The notes below the pieces were generated by a model. The model was not told the origin of the DNA, made no database searches, and saw nothing but the letters and a program-made list of their open reading frames with translations. A DNA stretch of 63,500 nt from Mesostigma viride (taxonomy: Eukaryota; Streptophyta; Mesostigmatophyceae; Mesostigmatales; Mesostigmataceae), in assembly GCA_009746045.1 (NCBI GenBank), contig RPFO01000175.1:676501-740000 (forward strand), given 5' to 3'. The position numbers and the translations under genes were made by a program. Shown in pieces: positions 1 through 12,028 of the stretch (its first letter is position 1; each line of letters begins with the position of its first letter).

Positions 1-3000
1 AGACCCTCCTGCCGGACCTCCATCCCCTCCATCCCCTCCCTCCAACAACTGTTGGTCATCCCTCTCCACCACGGCGGACGATCCCCCAGCTTCGTGGGAA
101 GCTTTTCGCTTCTTCGCCCTTCCGAGCCTAGGCCCCCCATCACCTTCCCCCTGTTCAAGCCGCTCCCACAATTCACTCCCTTTCCCGATCCTTTCCACTA
201 TCTCTTGAAACCCCTTAATCTCCGTCTCGGTACCAAACACGATCACCATCGGTTCGAACCTGGAGAAAAACTCGTGGGCGCAAGCCTTCAGCACATTATC
301 GTACATCCCGCCCGGTTGGGGAATGTCCGAAGCTTTCGGGCAAGGACCGAACGCCCACCACCTGGACTGAAAGTTACTCCACTTATCACCCCAAATGTTC
401 GCCAAGTTCAGCAGGCTCAGGCACGGAAGGGACCTATAGCCCAAGGGAAAGGGGCGGGCTGAAGCTGAGGCAACCTCGCCTGCCACCTGCTTGACGAGCG
501 ACTTGTCATCATCATCACCGTCTAGTAACTGACAGCAAAACCAGACCCGGCGACGGCCCCAGTCCACACTCTGCCACTCATACTTCACGTCCCACTCCTC
601 CTCCTCCTTCGCCTCCGTCTCCTTCCCCTTCCCCTTCCCCTTCGATCCCTTCTCCAGCCCCTTCACCCGCCCCTTCATCGCCGCCTCCTTCACCCCCCTT
701 CGAGTAATCCAAGTTTTGGAGCGTACTTCCTGAACGCTTCCGGAGCAAAAAGTGCCAAACCCACCGTCTTGTCCTCGCTCTCTTTTAGCAGAATCTCCTG
801 AAAGTCGATCTTGCCATTACTGATATCCTTTCTCGGAATCCTCAGATGTGCGGCGTGTTTTTTGGCTTTAAGAAGGTAGGCGATGTTCCTCGTTATGATG
901 ACGGCCACATCCCAAAATTCCCGGTATCTGGCCACAATCTCCTTCCTGCCGACCGGCCGAGCGAGAGGATGGAGATTGAAGACGAGTTCGAAAATATTAG
1001 ACGCCACAAACTCCTTGCCATTTGCGTCCTTGCATCGCGCTTCCAGCGTCACATCCTCCTTGAATCTGGCGCAAATGGTCAGCCGCAGGCACTCCAGCAC
1101 ATCCTTGGCGATCTCCACCAACTTGGTGAGCTTTTCCGGTCCAACCTGGCAGCTCATGATGCAATCGATCACGGCGTCCATCATAGGAAGGCTGGCCAAG
1201 TTCCTGAAAGAAGTCCAAGAGACCTTCTGGCCTTTCTTCTCCCCCTCTGCATTGGCGAATTTGCACCTTTGCATCATCACCTCCTCAGGCGCGGGTTTCG
1301 TTGAGGCAGGATCATCAGTCTGCTCCTGTGTCAGACGGAGAAACGTGTTGGCCAGCGTGCGACTGTAAGCGGAATGCACTGAAGCAATGCTGTGGGCCGG
1401 CTTTTTCTTTCCTTCTGCTTCCTCCTCGTGTACATCCACCGCTGCCGGCTCCACATTCCCTTCCCTTCCCCCCGCTTGCCGCATAGCCGGGAGGATGTAC
1501 GTGAGCAGATTGGTGTAGTGGCCATCCGCAATATAGTGGCCCTTCCCACGCGTGACTTTGCCGTATAGATATAGCTTGTTGTAGTTCCACACGTCAAGCA
1601 ACGCCTGGCCCAGCGTACGATCCGCCACGGCTAAGTCCTCCGAATTCGCCCCCTTGGCGATGTCGAACAGCTTCTCCAGCTTGCCGGTCAGCACCGCCTG
1701 CGACATCAATTAACATCGAGCGAGCAACGACAAAACTCAGTCATAAAAGGCGAGGGGTATAGCTGCGGATAGACCCTAACAAAATTCGAAAAAGAAACGG
1801 CCGACAATACGCAACGAAAATTCCAACAAAAAAAAGGAGAGGGTCTAGCTGCAGCGAGACCCTCGCAAAAAACTTGAAGCGCACACAAAAAACAACCACG
1901 AAAATTCCGAGGGTCTACCCGCAGCTAGACCCTGCCAAAATAGATAGCTTACATCTTCTTTTGCCTTAGGTAGATTTCGAAGCTCACTCCACGACGGGAG
2001 CAGGTCGCCACCCTTGAGAAGAACGACGTTCGTACCCATGTAACCACCACGGAATTTCCGCAACAGGTCCTGGAAGGCGTGCTCCGCCTCCTTAGGAGTA
2101 CTTGCGAAATTGGACTCCGCCCCACCCTCGCACATCATTGCCCGAACCTCTCCCCACCCGCCATCCGGCCCCCTGAGAAACGACTTTAACCCCTTAAAGT
2201 AGTGGTTCCCATCCACCACCGCGTACCGGAGAACCAGATACGGTACCGGTCGCCGTTCCTCAAAAAATTTCGGATCGTAGGACTTCATCGCAGTATTGCA
2301 CAGCAGGTTGAAAACTTGCCGACTGCCCTCGATCTCCTGAGGCAAAACTGCGGCCACCTCGTCCAACCTGGCGTAGGTACGCCACTCAACTCCTCTCGCC
2401 AGGAAAGAGGTGGTGGACTCCGTGTTAAGCCACACGTCGACTTCAGTATCCGAAAGGGGCCGGAAGTACCTGGACCCCACATCCTCCGCGTCAATCTTGG
2501 CACCGTGGTAATGCTTCAGCCACTTGACGAAATCCGGCATGCACAAGATTTGCTTGTCGAACAGGTCAGGTTGAGATTCGGCAAGCGCCTGGAAAGGGAA
2601 CTGCCAGACCGGGACAACAACCTTGAAGTGCAAGGCGTTGTCCCGCGCATTGAGGAGAATGCGGGCGTTCTCCTTAATGGTTTCAAGGTTTAAACGCCGC
2701 TGCCTCAAAGCCTCTGGCAAAATAAGCGCGTTGACCGTCTGGATCCGCATACTGAAACATCCGGTCTGCTGAAAATCGGCCGGCCGAATCCAACGCGTTT
2801 CCCTGAGAGAATTGGCCTTCCGGATGTTCTGGTCCCTGACCTCCTTGTTCGAGTCGACCTTTTTCGAAGGCTTCCAGCTTTCAATGATAGGGTCGGTGTC
2901 CGGTTCCCACTGCTCGTGAGCACCCCCTCCTTAAAAAGCTTGTTGAGTGACCGGAGCAGCTCAAGAAAGGGGGAGAACTCGGGCCAGTTTGGCAGGTCAT

Positions 3001-6000
3001 CGACGTCCGCCATCCGCCTACTCGAGCAGTACTTGAGCATATCCTTCACCAGCGCGAACACGGCGTCATGACCAGGTAACTTCTTCTCCACCGTGGCGTC
3101 TTCGTCCCCCCCGTCATCCTGAAGTAAAAAATCGAAAAGGACCGCAGGATTTGCTCAAGTCAGTAATATTTAGGCCGACCACGACATCCTGTTCAGGGAC
3201 GAACAAAGTTCTGTTGGAATAATACCTTACTGACACTAACACCAAGTCCCGCAGCCAGTCAGCGTCTACCCGCAGCGAGAGGTCTAAATTTTCACAACAA
3301 TCGTACCTGTCCAGTTTTCTGCTGCTTCTTGGCCTCCTTAGCCTTCTCCTTCTCCGCCTTCTTCGCCTCCTTCTCCGCCGCCTTCGCCTCCGCGTTCTTC
3401 TTACTGTTGGCCTTTGCCACCGCATTCAGCGCCCTTTTTCCCTCAGCGGCCCGACGACGAAAATCAACCTTCATGAATTTCTCGATCTTCTCAACCTTTG
3501 CCTCTGAGTACTCCTTAGGCTGCCACTTGAAATTCTTGGTGGCTTTCGACCTCACCAGATTTACAAATTCATATGCCAATTCACTATTAAGGGTAGCGAC
3601 ACCCAAAACCTCCGTATCGAAATCGGCATCGACTTCCGCCTCAAGTCGTGTCAGGTACTTGCGAAACTCGGACCCCGCAGGTCCCTCCGAATCGACGCCA
3701 TCGGGCGGAGACTTAAGCATGATCAGGCCAACAGCAATAATATGATCCTTCGCAACCTTCTTGCGGGAATCCAGCTTTTCCCTTTCATACTGACTCAATT
3801 CGGGCTTCGCCGCCTTCCCCCCCGCAGTACCCCCAGCGACAGCCCCCGCCTGCATGACAAAAAAAAACGAACAAGAAGGGACTTCACCTCAGTTCGATTG
3901 TTGCACCATCGTCTCTCTGCGGAGATACCCCTCAGCACGAAAAAATCACACGAACTCGCGGCGGATGAACGTACCTGCACAGCCACTTCTCCCTCAGCGT
4001 CTCCCCCATCCTCATCTCCTCCAGCGTTTTCATCCCCCCCATCCTCATCTCCTCCAGCGTTTTCTTCCTCTCCGGCAGCGCCTGCTGAGGCCAAACCCCC
4101 CGCCTGTCAACACCGAATACGACAGCTCATTGGAAATCAAAATTAGTCGACATTTGTATATTTCGCATAATGCGCTCACTAAAACTTCAGGCGAAATGCA
4201 GACATCCGGATATCGTTTAATGCTTACCATTTCCATCTCGAGTCCAGACCAAAGACCAGCACTGTCAACAGCCATCGCCGCAGCCGCCCCCTGAAAAAAG
4301 ACAACAGATTGGTTGGGGGCACCGTTGAAATTAGCCGAACATGTCAGTCTCAATAAAAGGGTGAGGGTCTACCTGCAGCTAGACCCCATGTAAGATGCTC
4401 GTGGAAACTCGACGGACAAGCACCCACCTTATCAACCAAGTCTGACAAATTAGGTAAATCCTCCGATACGTCCCCTGGCATGGAGCCCCCCTGCATGAAT
4501 GACAGGACAAACCATGAAGGTTGGTCAGCATATAGAGCCCTATTCAGGGAATGGAAACAACCCAAATCGATAAACGATATCGGCAAGTTAACGTACCGAA
4601 ACGTAGAACTTCCACCTCCTCAAAATCTTCCCCAAAGGCCATATCGGCACTTGATGGGCTCTCTCCTTTTCCAGTTGCCGCCTCAATTCCGCCTCGAAGA
4701 ACAACTCGAGGGACTGCCAATGGCCTCCCGCCTCTAAATCAGACCACTCCGTGTCTGTCTTGGTTCGGATACTCTGGAGACAATCAACCAACGAGATTTG
4801 ATCCAACCATTCCTGGACGATTTCCCGGTGTGGCTTATATGTCTGAATAACATGGAAGTCCTCCCGGTGCCGGAAACTTTGGATCACCTGTCCAGCCCAA
4901 TCCAAAAAGAAAGCGACCGCTTCCCGCGAAAGGCTGGCGTCCGGGCTAACAAGAAAGTCAGTCCGCCACTTAACAAAAGATTGCAGTAAGTGGTCTCTTG
5001 CCATGTCCAAATGCGCGATCACTTCATGTGCGCGCTCCTCCAATCCTCCTACGTCATTCATTCTTCCCGGCACAATTACGATAAAGTCACTGTTGGACGT
5101 GTCAACAAATCCTTGCCTGACAATATCAAACACTTCATCTTCCGACAGTGAAGCCCTCGAATCCGCTCTCATATCTCCAGTCATGAGTTTAAAGAGCTGA
5201 TGCAACGCAGTGGTTTTCAAGGTTTCCATATACAGGGGTCACACGCAGTATCGCAACAAGAATCGCAACTCCAAAAAAAAATTTTTATCATCCACTTCGA
5301 TTAAGGGCAGGTATGGGCACACCATGGCACCTTCACTTTTCAAAAGTGATGTTTGGATGAAAAATGGGAGCGTGCTCGAGTATCGCAACACCTAGTTCCG
5401 CAACTGAAAACCCACCAATTCTAGAGTTCCGCAATGCAACAGAATCGCAACAAACCTGGCAAGTATACCAAAAGTACGCCGTACACGTGCGCCGGAAGGA
5501 ATAAATTGTCGCCAGTCGGCGTGCAGGATCCGATATGTACTTGCAATAGTTACCGCCGTTGACGATTGATTGGCCGCGCGGTGTTCAGTTCAGTTCAGTG
5601 GGATTCATCGCGCAGAAGTCAGTGCAATAATGAACAAAAACATAAGTGTGCCGCCTCTTCATTGAATAATCAACGACCTATAATTAGTCTACAACCACTA
5701 ACTTTTCGTTATCAAACAGTTCCCTAATCATCACGCGCGTCATCGTCTCGTCATTGCGCGTCATTACCCCGTCATTGTCCCGCCGACATTACACAGCTAT
5801 GGTCTTGAGGTATAGTCGGCGCCGTGGCATGTTAAACAAACTGCGTTGTTTCATTCACAGTGTGGTTTCATTATGTCGCTCTTTCGAACGGGGATGCATT
5901 AGGCAACAATACTGGACAGATTCTGAAAGAGGGTGTGTTTGTGAAGTGGGGATGGCAGCGGCCCAGCATTTGCTGGCCGTGCGGGTGCAACTTTGAGGCG

Positions 6001-9000
6001 ACTACATATATCGCCCTGAACCGTCTTTGTTAAAGCGGTGAGACAGTCCAGTGTTACAGTCCGGCCGCAGGCCGGGCAAGGGAAATGCTGTGTTCACCCT
6101 GATGCTGCGGGCCGAGGATGGGTGGCTGCATGGAAACGTGAATGCTTGCATCGAATGGATGGCGGTGTCTGCATGCATGGATTGCACGTGAATGTTCGCA
6201 GGATGGGTGGTAATTGCATGGATGCTCGCAGGATGGGTGCTAATTACACGAATCGATATTGCATTAATGCTTGCAGGGATGGATGGTGTTTGCATGCGTG
6301 GATACGTGAATGCTTGCAGGGATGGATGGTGTTTGCATGCATGGATACGTGAATGCTTGCAGGGATGGGTGGTGTTTGCATGCATGGATACGTAAATGCT
6401 TGCAGGGATGGATGGTGTTTGCATGCATGAATGTGTGAATGCTTGCATGGGTGGATGGTGTTTGCATGCATGGATGGGTGGTGTTTGCATGCATGGATAC
6501 CTGAAAGCTTGGGGTGGATGGTGTTTGCATGCATGGATACGTGAATGCTTGCATGGGTGGATGGTGTTTGCATGCATGGATGCGTGAATGCTTGCACGGA
6601 TGGGTGGTGTTTGCATGCATGGATACGTGAATGCTTGCCTGGGTGGATGGTGTTTGCATGCATGGATACGTGAATGCTTGCACGGATGGGTGGTGTTTGC
6701 ATGCATGGATACGTGAATGCTAGCATGGATGGATGGTGTTTGCATGCATGAATGTGTGAATGCTTGGGGTGGATGGTGTTTGCATGCATGGATACGTGAA
6801 TGCTTGCGTGGATGGATGGTGTTTGCATGCATGGATGCGTGAATGCTTGCAGGGATGGAAGTGATTGCATGCATGGATACGCGAATGCATGCATGAATGC
6901 GACCGAGGACAGTGTAAGCACCTTTTAGGGATTAATATAGTGGTGAATATGGGCAGGCCCCCTGACCCATGTGAGTTATACATGTATTCAAGGAGACAAC
7001 GATTCCAGTCCATGGCAGGATATATAAAGGATACCAACCCCAAGTCGGTGGGGGTATGCATGTGACCCAATTCAGTACAAGTGTAATAACAGTGATTCGG
7101 GCCGTGGTGTCAGCAACCCTGTCACTCAAGGTTACATTATAGATACTCATTCCATCTCCGCCTTCACATCATTGAGGATGTAATATACGCGACAACTATT
7201 AATGTTCGCATGGCGGTCACGCGACGCCTGATCAACGCGTAGCGTCTGCGTGTCGTAATTTAATTTTTTAATATTAATGCACAGTCACCATTTTACCGCG
7301 TGCTGGCCTGCACTTAGCCCTTGGATGACCAGTGTGTAACTCTACCCCTAATTATGGCTGGTTGCACCTTGCATGATAATGTCCAGAAACCAGCCTGATA
7401 ACAATCTAGTGTCCATACTGGGACCAAAGCACACGCATATAGGGAGTTACTTCGGGGTCATGTCATTAGTCATGTTGCAATGTCCTATATGTCCTATGGG
7501 TGCTAAATACAGCACTAATCTCAGGGGGGTGCACGGGTGCGATAAAAAAGACACTTACAATGCAATGTTAAGTGATAATGCAATATTGGACGTCTTCACA
7601 AACCAAGGCCCAAATGCACACGTAGCAAGGGGGTGCAAGGGGCGGTGTTACCCATGCATCCAGAACATGAGAAATGACCTCCATTTGCATGCCTAGGATG
7701 AAAATATACAAACACTGCATCGAACTTCTTTTCTACGTCAGCAAGGCACTGGGGCTTCCATAGATGTTGCACGGACTGCACAACTGCACAGGCGTCCTTT
7801 ACTAGCAAAGCCAAAAGGCTGACAAAAAACTGGCCATGATACCATCTTTCCTGAAGAATTTAGGCAATAGAAACCATCGTGCTACCATCTACAACTCCTT
7901 TAGATGTTAAATCAATCGTCATTCTAGAAAATTAGGTACAGACGCAGCTAATCATGAACAAAACTGATGAAAATCTTACGACGACGGTTGTACAAAACCA
8001 CAACCACAAACTAGTACACAGGAGTAGTAAGTTAGCGAACTTAACACCACAAACCTTCAACAACGTGTCCGAGATTACTTACCGAATGATATAACGACTT
8101 TACCTTGTTGACGGTATCCGCAGGTACACTAAACTGCGCCATGCCGAAACCGCAAAAAGAAGGCTAGCGGAAAGCTAGCAATCTCATGACAGAAAGGCAA
8201 TCTCATCACGGCGTCGAGACTTTCCTGGCCCTGAACGATGATGAAATACGCGAAATACATCATACGAAAACTACTGGTTGCGAAAATTTCAATGATACAG
8301 AAGCTAATAACAAGTGCTGCCTTTCATCGTCACCCCCGTGATGATTAACGCGTGTAGACGCAGTAAAAAGTAAAAACCAGCCCGAGATAATGTGCGCATC
8401 ATTAGATGTTGCGCGACTGCGGCTATAGCATTTTTCTGACGCCGCTCATTTCAGTTCGGTTGATTCTTCGCGCCGGTCAGCCAAGGAGTGACATACTTCA
8501 CGTCGGGGTGTATCTTTAGTTGCGATACCACGCGTTTGCCGTTTCGCAACTTTTCGTCCAAATCGGTCCTCGCAAGAATCGCAACAAAAGTGTTTTTTGG
8601 TCCTCCTGGAAAGTTGCGTAGTTGCGATTCTTGTTGCGATACTGCGTGTGACCCCTGTAGGAAGCCTCGATGCATGTGAAGCCAATGTGGACCTCGAACT
8701 TTTCAACCTCATCAAAGAGCGTCGACCATATTAAAGCACGACGGGGAAAGTAACGTCCGACATCCTCCTTCAGATTAAGGATGCACGACTGCGCGATCTT
8801 CAAAACCTCATACATGTCGTCACCAACGACCCTCTTCCCATGAATGGCTCGCTGTGTGGCTTCGAACAATGCAAGACGGCCCAGGCGGTCGTTCTTCCAA
8901 ATTATGTGTGCCGACTCCGGACGGTCCACGACGACACCGGACTTCTCTGCAAACGCTATCTCGGCCGAAAGAAAGCGGATCAAGCCTCTCAAGCCCTTTT

Positions 9001-10454
9001 CGGTTTTACGACTCACCCCAGCCTCAGACTCAGTCTGAGCCAGGTACTGTTTCAGAATGGCCACCGTGGAGGGCTGCAGACAACAAGAGTAAAAAAAAGG
9101 CCACACATCGTCGTCGTCGTCGTCAACAACCTTAACTCCTAGGTCAACGTCTCTCCGCAGCTAGACCCTTACGATCAATGTATGACATAAAATCCAACCC
9201 TTTCTACGATACACACACACCGTTCAAGCCATCTGAAAAATGTACGTCTCACATTAATAAACATACCTGATAATCGACTGAAAATCCTTCGTGAAGAAGG
9301 GGTGGGCTCCCGTTCTCGTCCTTCTCCCCCTCAACTGCCTTCGCAGCCTCCTCCTCCTTCCTCGCAGCCTCCTCCATCTTCCTCGCGGCCTCTTCCGCCT
9401 TCATCCTCTCCTGTCGCATCTGCAAAAAAAGAGCGGCCTCCTCCGCAAGAACTTCCTTCGCTGCCGCCTCCGTCTTCTTCTTCGCCTCCTCCTTCTGCTT
9501 CGCCACCAGGATCCTGTGCTCCTTCTCCTGGGCAGCCTTTTTCTCCTTGTACTCCCTCTCCTCCTCCTCCCTCTCCGCCTTCTCCAGCCTCTCCTTCTCC
9601 TCCCTCTCCACCCTCTCCCTCTCCGCCTTCTCGATGGCCTCCCTCTCCGCCTTCTCCTTCTCCTTGTCCTTCTTGTCGAGAGCCGCGTATTCGTCAGCAA
9701 AGCTTGCGGCCATTGCTAACAAATCGGACAACCGCTTCTGACGCGACTCCCGAACCGGCGATTCCGGGTCTTCAGGCCTCCCGTTAGTCTGATCGCGCTC
9801 GTCCTCCTCAACAAGCTCACTGATAGACTTCCTCAGCTTCCTGAGCTCTTTGGTGCGGTCGTCTTCCTCTACCCACTCGGCCGCAGGCTTACGCTTAGAA
9901 CTGGAATGCTTGGGGGACGGCGAGCGGGACGCAGCAGCGGGGGACTTGGGTGGCGGCGAGCGGGACTTGGGGGAAGCAGAGCGGGACGGCGAGCGGGACG
10001 CAGTTGCGGGGTTCTTGGTTGACGGCGAGGGGGACTTGCGAGAAGGAGAGCGGGACGCGGTAGCGGGGGAACTTTGGGCGGAGAGGGGGACTTGCGGTTC
10101 GGCGAACGGGTCGCAGTTGCGGGGGACTTGGGGGACTTGCGGGCGGCGAGCGGGACGCAGTAGCTCCGGCCGACTTGGGGGCGGCGATGGAGACTTACGG
10201 GGCGGAGAGCGGGACGGAGCGCGAGACGCAGCAGCGAGAGGGTTGGGGGGTATAATTCTGTCCAACTCGCTGGGGGGCAAGTTGGACTTGGAGGGCGAAG
10301 GGGACTCGGTGGGGGGGGACCTCGCAAGATCTTTTACGGGACCGAACTGCAACGGAGGAAACTCCTCCGTTGCCGTTCGGTCCGGCGAGGTGTTCGACGT
10401 CATCTTGGGTGAAACGGGAGTGGCCTTGACAGAATCGGAATAGGAGGACGACAT
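1..10454 (-). CDS. Giant multi-exon gene of unknown function (3' end outside window)
   Basis: I do not recognise this protein. Exons read from the minus strand: 10454-9267, 9073-8658 continuing at 5230-4597 (one exon split by a transposon), 4490-4428, 4290-4228, 4103-3975, 3849-3307, 3118-1953 and 1697 to the window edge. All introns are GT-AG and all are phase 0. The frame gives at least 1,960 codons. The N-terminus is rich in Ser, Pro and Arg (SRSPSPK-like), followed by a long Lys/Glu/Ala coiled coil, then globular sequence. Further Lys/Glu/Ala-rich helices lie in the 543-bp exon, and an acidic Gly/Asp/Glu stretch in the 129-bp exon. Two single-base breaks fall in G runs (plus 2923-2927 and near 700); one extra G at each reopens the frame. 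The ATG at 10454 directly follows an AG acceptor, so a 5' exon or an untranslated exon probably exists. No stop is reached before the edge. Confidence 0.7.
1754..1933. repeat. Three palindromic hairpins in one intron of the giant gene
   Basis: Copies at about 1754-1777, 1840-1863 and 1910-1933 in the 255-bp intron 1698-1952. The best matches GGGTCTAGCTGCAGCGAGAC; flanking text such as AAAATTCCGAGGG recurs between copies. Each can fold into a stem of about 10 bp closed at GCTGCAGC. Confidence 0.85.
3262..3285. repeat. Degenerate palindromic hairpin in intron
   Basis: Reads GTCTACCCGCAGCGAGAGGT, a decayed member of the same palindrome family, in intron 3119-3306. Confidence 0.6.
4364..4387. 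repeat. Palindromic hairpin in intron
   Basis: GGGTCTACCTGCAGCTAGAC in the 137-bp intron 4291-4427. The neighbouring introns of 106, 124 and 125 bp have none. Confidence 0.8.
5233..5270 (+). repeat. Left terminal inverted repeat of the TA-flanked transposon
   Basis: 38 bp, identical to the reverse complement of 8620-8657. Preceded by the TA duplication at 5231-5232. Confidence 0.93.
6170..6900. repeat. Minisatellite inside the TA-flanked transposon
   Basis: Tandem units of about 42 bp built on GTTTGCATGCATGGATACGT and GAATGCTTGCAGGGATGG, with length variants. The repeat keeps several frames open (His/Ala/Cys-rich reading), which explains long apparent ORFs here; these are not genes. Confidence 0.85.
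6901..8619. other. Unassigned interior of the TA-flanked transposon
   Basis: About 1.7 kb with no long or protein-like frame. Short frames around 7373-7696 show no recognisable domain. No other structure seen apart from TCGCAAC-type subterminal repeats after about 8500. Confidence 0.5.
8620..8657 (-). repeat. Right terminal inverted repeat of the TA-flanked transposon
   Basis: 38 bp, exact inverted copy of 5233-5270, followed by TA at 8658-8659. Confidence 0.93.
9149..9169. repeat. Palindromic hairpin in intron
   Basis: GTCTCTCCGCAGCTAGACCC in intron 9074-9266, between the Ser/Pro/coiled-coil exon and the next exon of the giant gene. Confidence 0.75.
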
Positions 10455-10530
10455 CTGCAGAACAATATCAAAAAAGCAAGTTTCACAAATGTCATTCAGA
10501 ATCTGAATCGCCGGCAGAAAAACGATGGGG

Positions 10531-10998
10531 AGGGTCTCGCTGCAGCTAGACCCTTTCGTGGATTCTAAAAGGGACATTTAGTTTAATGCAAAACTTTGGC
10601 GTCTCGCTGCAGCGAGACCCTCACTTCAAGCAAAAACAAATCATTTTTAGGGTGAGCGAAAACAAGCAACCTCCCATCATGCAAACATAAAAAAGTATAC
10701 ATTCCTTGGGGTCTCGCTGCAGCGAGACCCTAACGTCAAAAAAAAACAAATAATTTTTAGGGTGAGCGAAGAAAGCCCACTCCCATCTTGCAAACATTAA
10801 AAGTCGACATTCGCAGGGGTCTCGCTGCAGCGAGACCCTAACACCGATACAAAAACAAATCATTTTAAGGGTGAGAAAAGAAAGACCCCCCCATCATGAA
10901 AACATGAAAAATTGACATTCCTTGGGGTCTCGCTGCAGCGAGACCCTTACGTCAATACAAAAACAAAATTCCGAGGGTCTACCCGCAGCGAGACCCTT
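10531..10998. repeat. Six hairpins upstream of the giant gene, four on a 108-bp tandem unit
   Basis: Copies at 10531, 10599, 10708, 10817, 10925 and 10975. From 10599 to 10947 they are spaced 108-109 bp apart, and the spacer (CAAATCATTTTTAGGGTGAG-like, then CATCATGCAAACAT-like) repeats with them. Several cores are the exact GGTCTCGCTGCAGCGAGACC. The position just upstream of the first visible coding exon suggests a 5' untranslated intron or promoter region. Confidence 0.85.
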
Positions 10999-11013
10999 AC
11001 GACCACGTATAAA

Positions 11014-12028
11014 TACATGTGGGGGGGGAAGCTACGTATAAATACATGTGGGGGGGGATGCTATGTATAAATGCATGTGGGGGGTGCTGGCATTAATAAT
11101 TAAATGTGGGGGGTGATGGCATGAATAAATAAATGTGGGGGGGTGCTGCCATGAATAAAAGAATGTGGGGGTGTGATGGCATGAATAAATGAATGTTGGG
11201 GGGTGCTGGCATTAATAATTAAATGTGGGGGGGTGATGGCATGAATAAATAAATGTGGGGGGTGCTGCCATGAATAAAAGAATGTGGGGGGGTGATGGCA
11301 TGAATAAATAAATGTGGGGGGTGCTGCCATGAATAAAAGAATGTGGGGGGGTGATGGCATGAATAAATAAATGCGGGGGGTGCTGCCATGAATAAAAGAA
11401 TGTGGGGGTGTGATGGCATGAATAAATGAATGTTGGGGGGTGCTGCCATGAATAAAAGAATGTGGGGGGGTGATGGCATGAATAAATAAATGTGGGGGGT
11501 GCTGCCATGAATAAAAGAATGTGGGGGTGTGATGGCATGAATAAATGAATGTTGGGGGGTGCTGCCATGAATAATTAAATGTGGGGGTGATGGCATGAAT
11601 AAATAAATGTGGGGGGTGCTGCCATGAATAAAAGAATGTGGGGGTGTGATGGCATGAATAAATGAATGTTGGGGGGTGCTGCCATGAATAAAAGAATGTG
11701 GGGGGGTGATGGCATGAATAAATAAATGTGGGGGGGTGCTGCCATGAATAAAAGAATGTGGGGGGTGATGGCATGAATAAATAAATGTGGGGGGGTGCTG
11801 CCATGAATAAAAGAATGTGGGGGTGTGATGGCATGAATAAATGAATGTTGGGGGGTGCTGGCATTAATCATTAAATGTGGGGGTGTGATGGCATGAATAA
11901 ATAAATGTGGGGGGGTGATGGCATGAATAAAAGAATGTGGGGGTGTGATGGCATGAATAAATGAATGTTGGGGGGTGCTGGCATTAATAATTAAATGTGG
12001 GGGGTGATGGCATGAATAAATAAATGAT
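11014..12028. repeat. G-rich minisatellite, about 30-bp unit
   Basis: About 34 units of the type GAATAAATAAATGTGGGGGG followed by GTGCTGCCAT or GTGATGGCAT. Each unit carries a run of 5-8 G on the plus strand. The first units (CTACGTATAAATACATGTGG) match the adjacent C-rich array in inverted orientation. Long reading frames here are repeat artefacts. Confidence 0.9.

Larger units (their letters stand above)
5233..8657. mobile_element. 3,425-bp non-autonomous DNA transposon with TA target duplication
   Basis: Perfect 38-bp terminal inverted repeats begin CAGGGGTCACACGCAGTATC, flanked by TA on both sides (5231-5232 and 8658-8659). Removing the element plus one TA rejoins the interrupted exon of the surrounding gene in frame without a stop, so the insertion is in coding sequence and the empty site can be read directly. 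Subterminal copies of TCGCAAC occur inside both ends and could be transposase binding sites. I see no convincing transposase; the interior holds a minisatellite and unassigned sequence. A TA duplication fits Tc1/mariner-like or similar superfamilies, but I cannot assign one. Confidence 0.88.

Noticed and set aside
6002-6921. His/Ala/Cys-rich frames of up to 290 codons
   Set aside because: Translation of the 42-bp minisatellite inside the transposon, with no start context or non-repeat sequence.
9291-9787. Leu-rich and Pro/Ser-rich plus-strand frames
   Set aside because: Antisense of the Lys/Glu coiled-coil exon of the giant gene.
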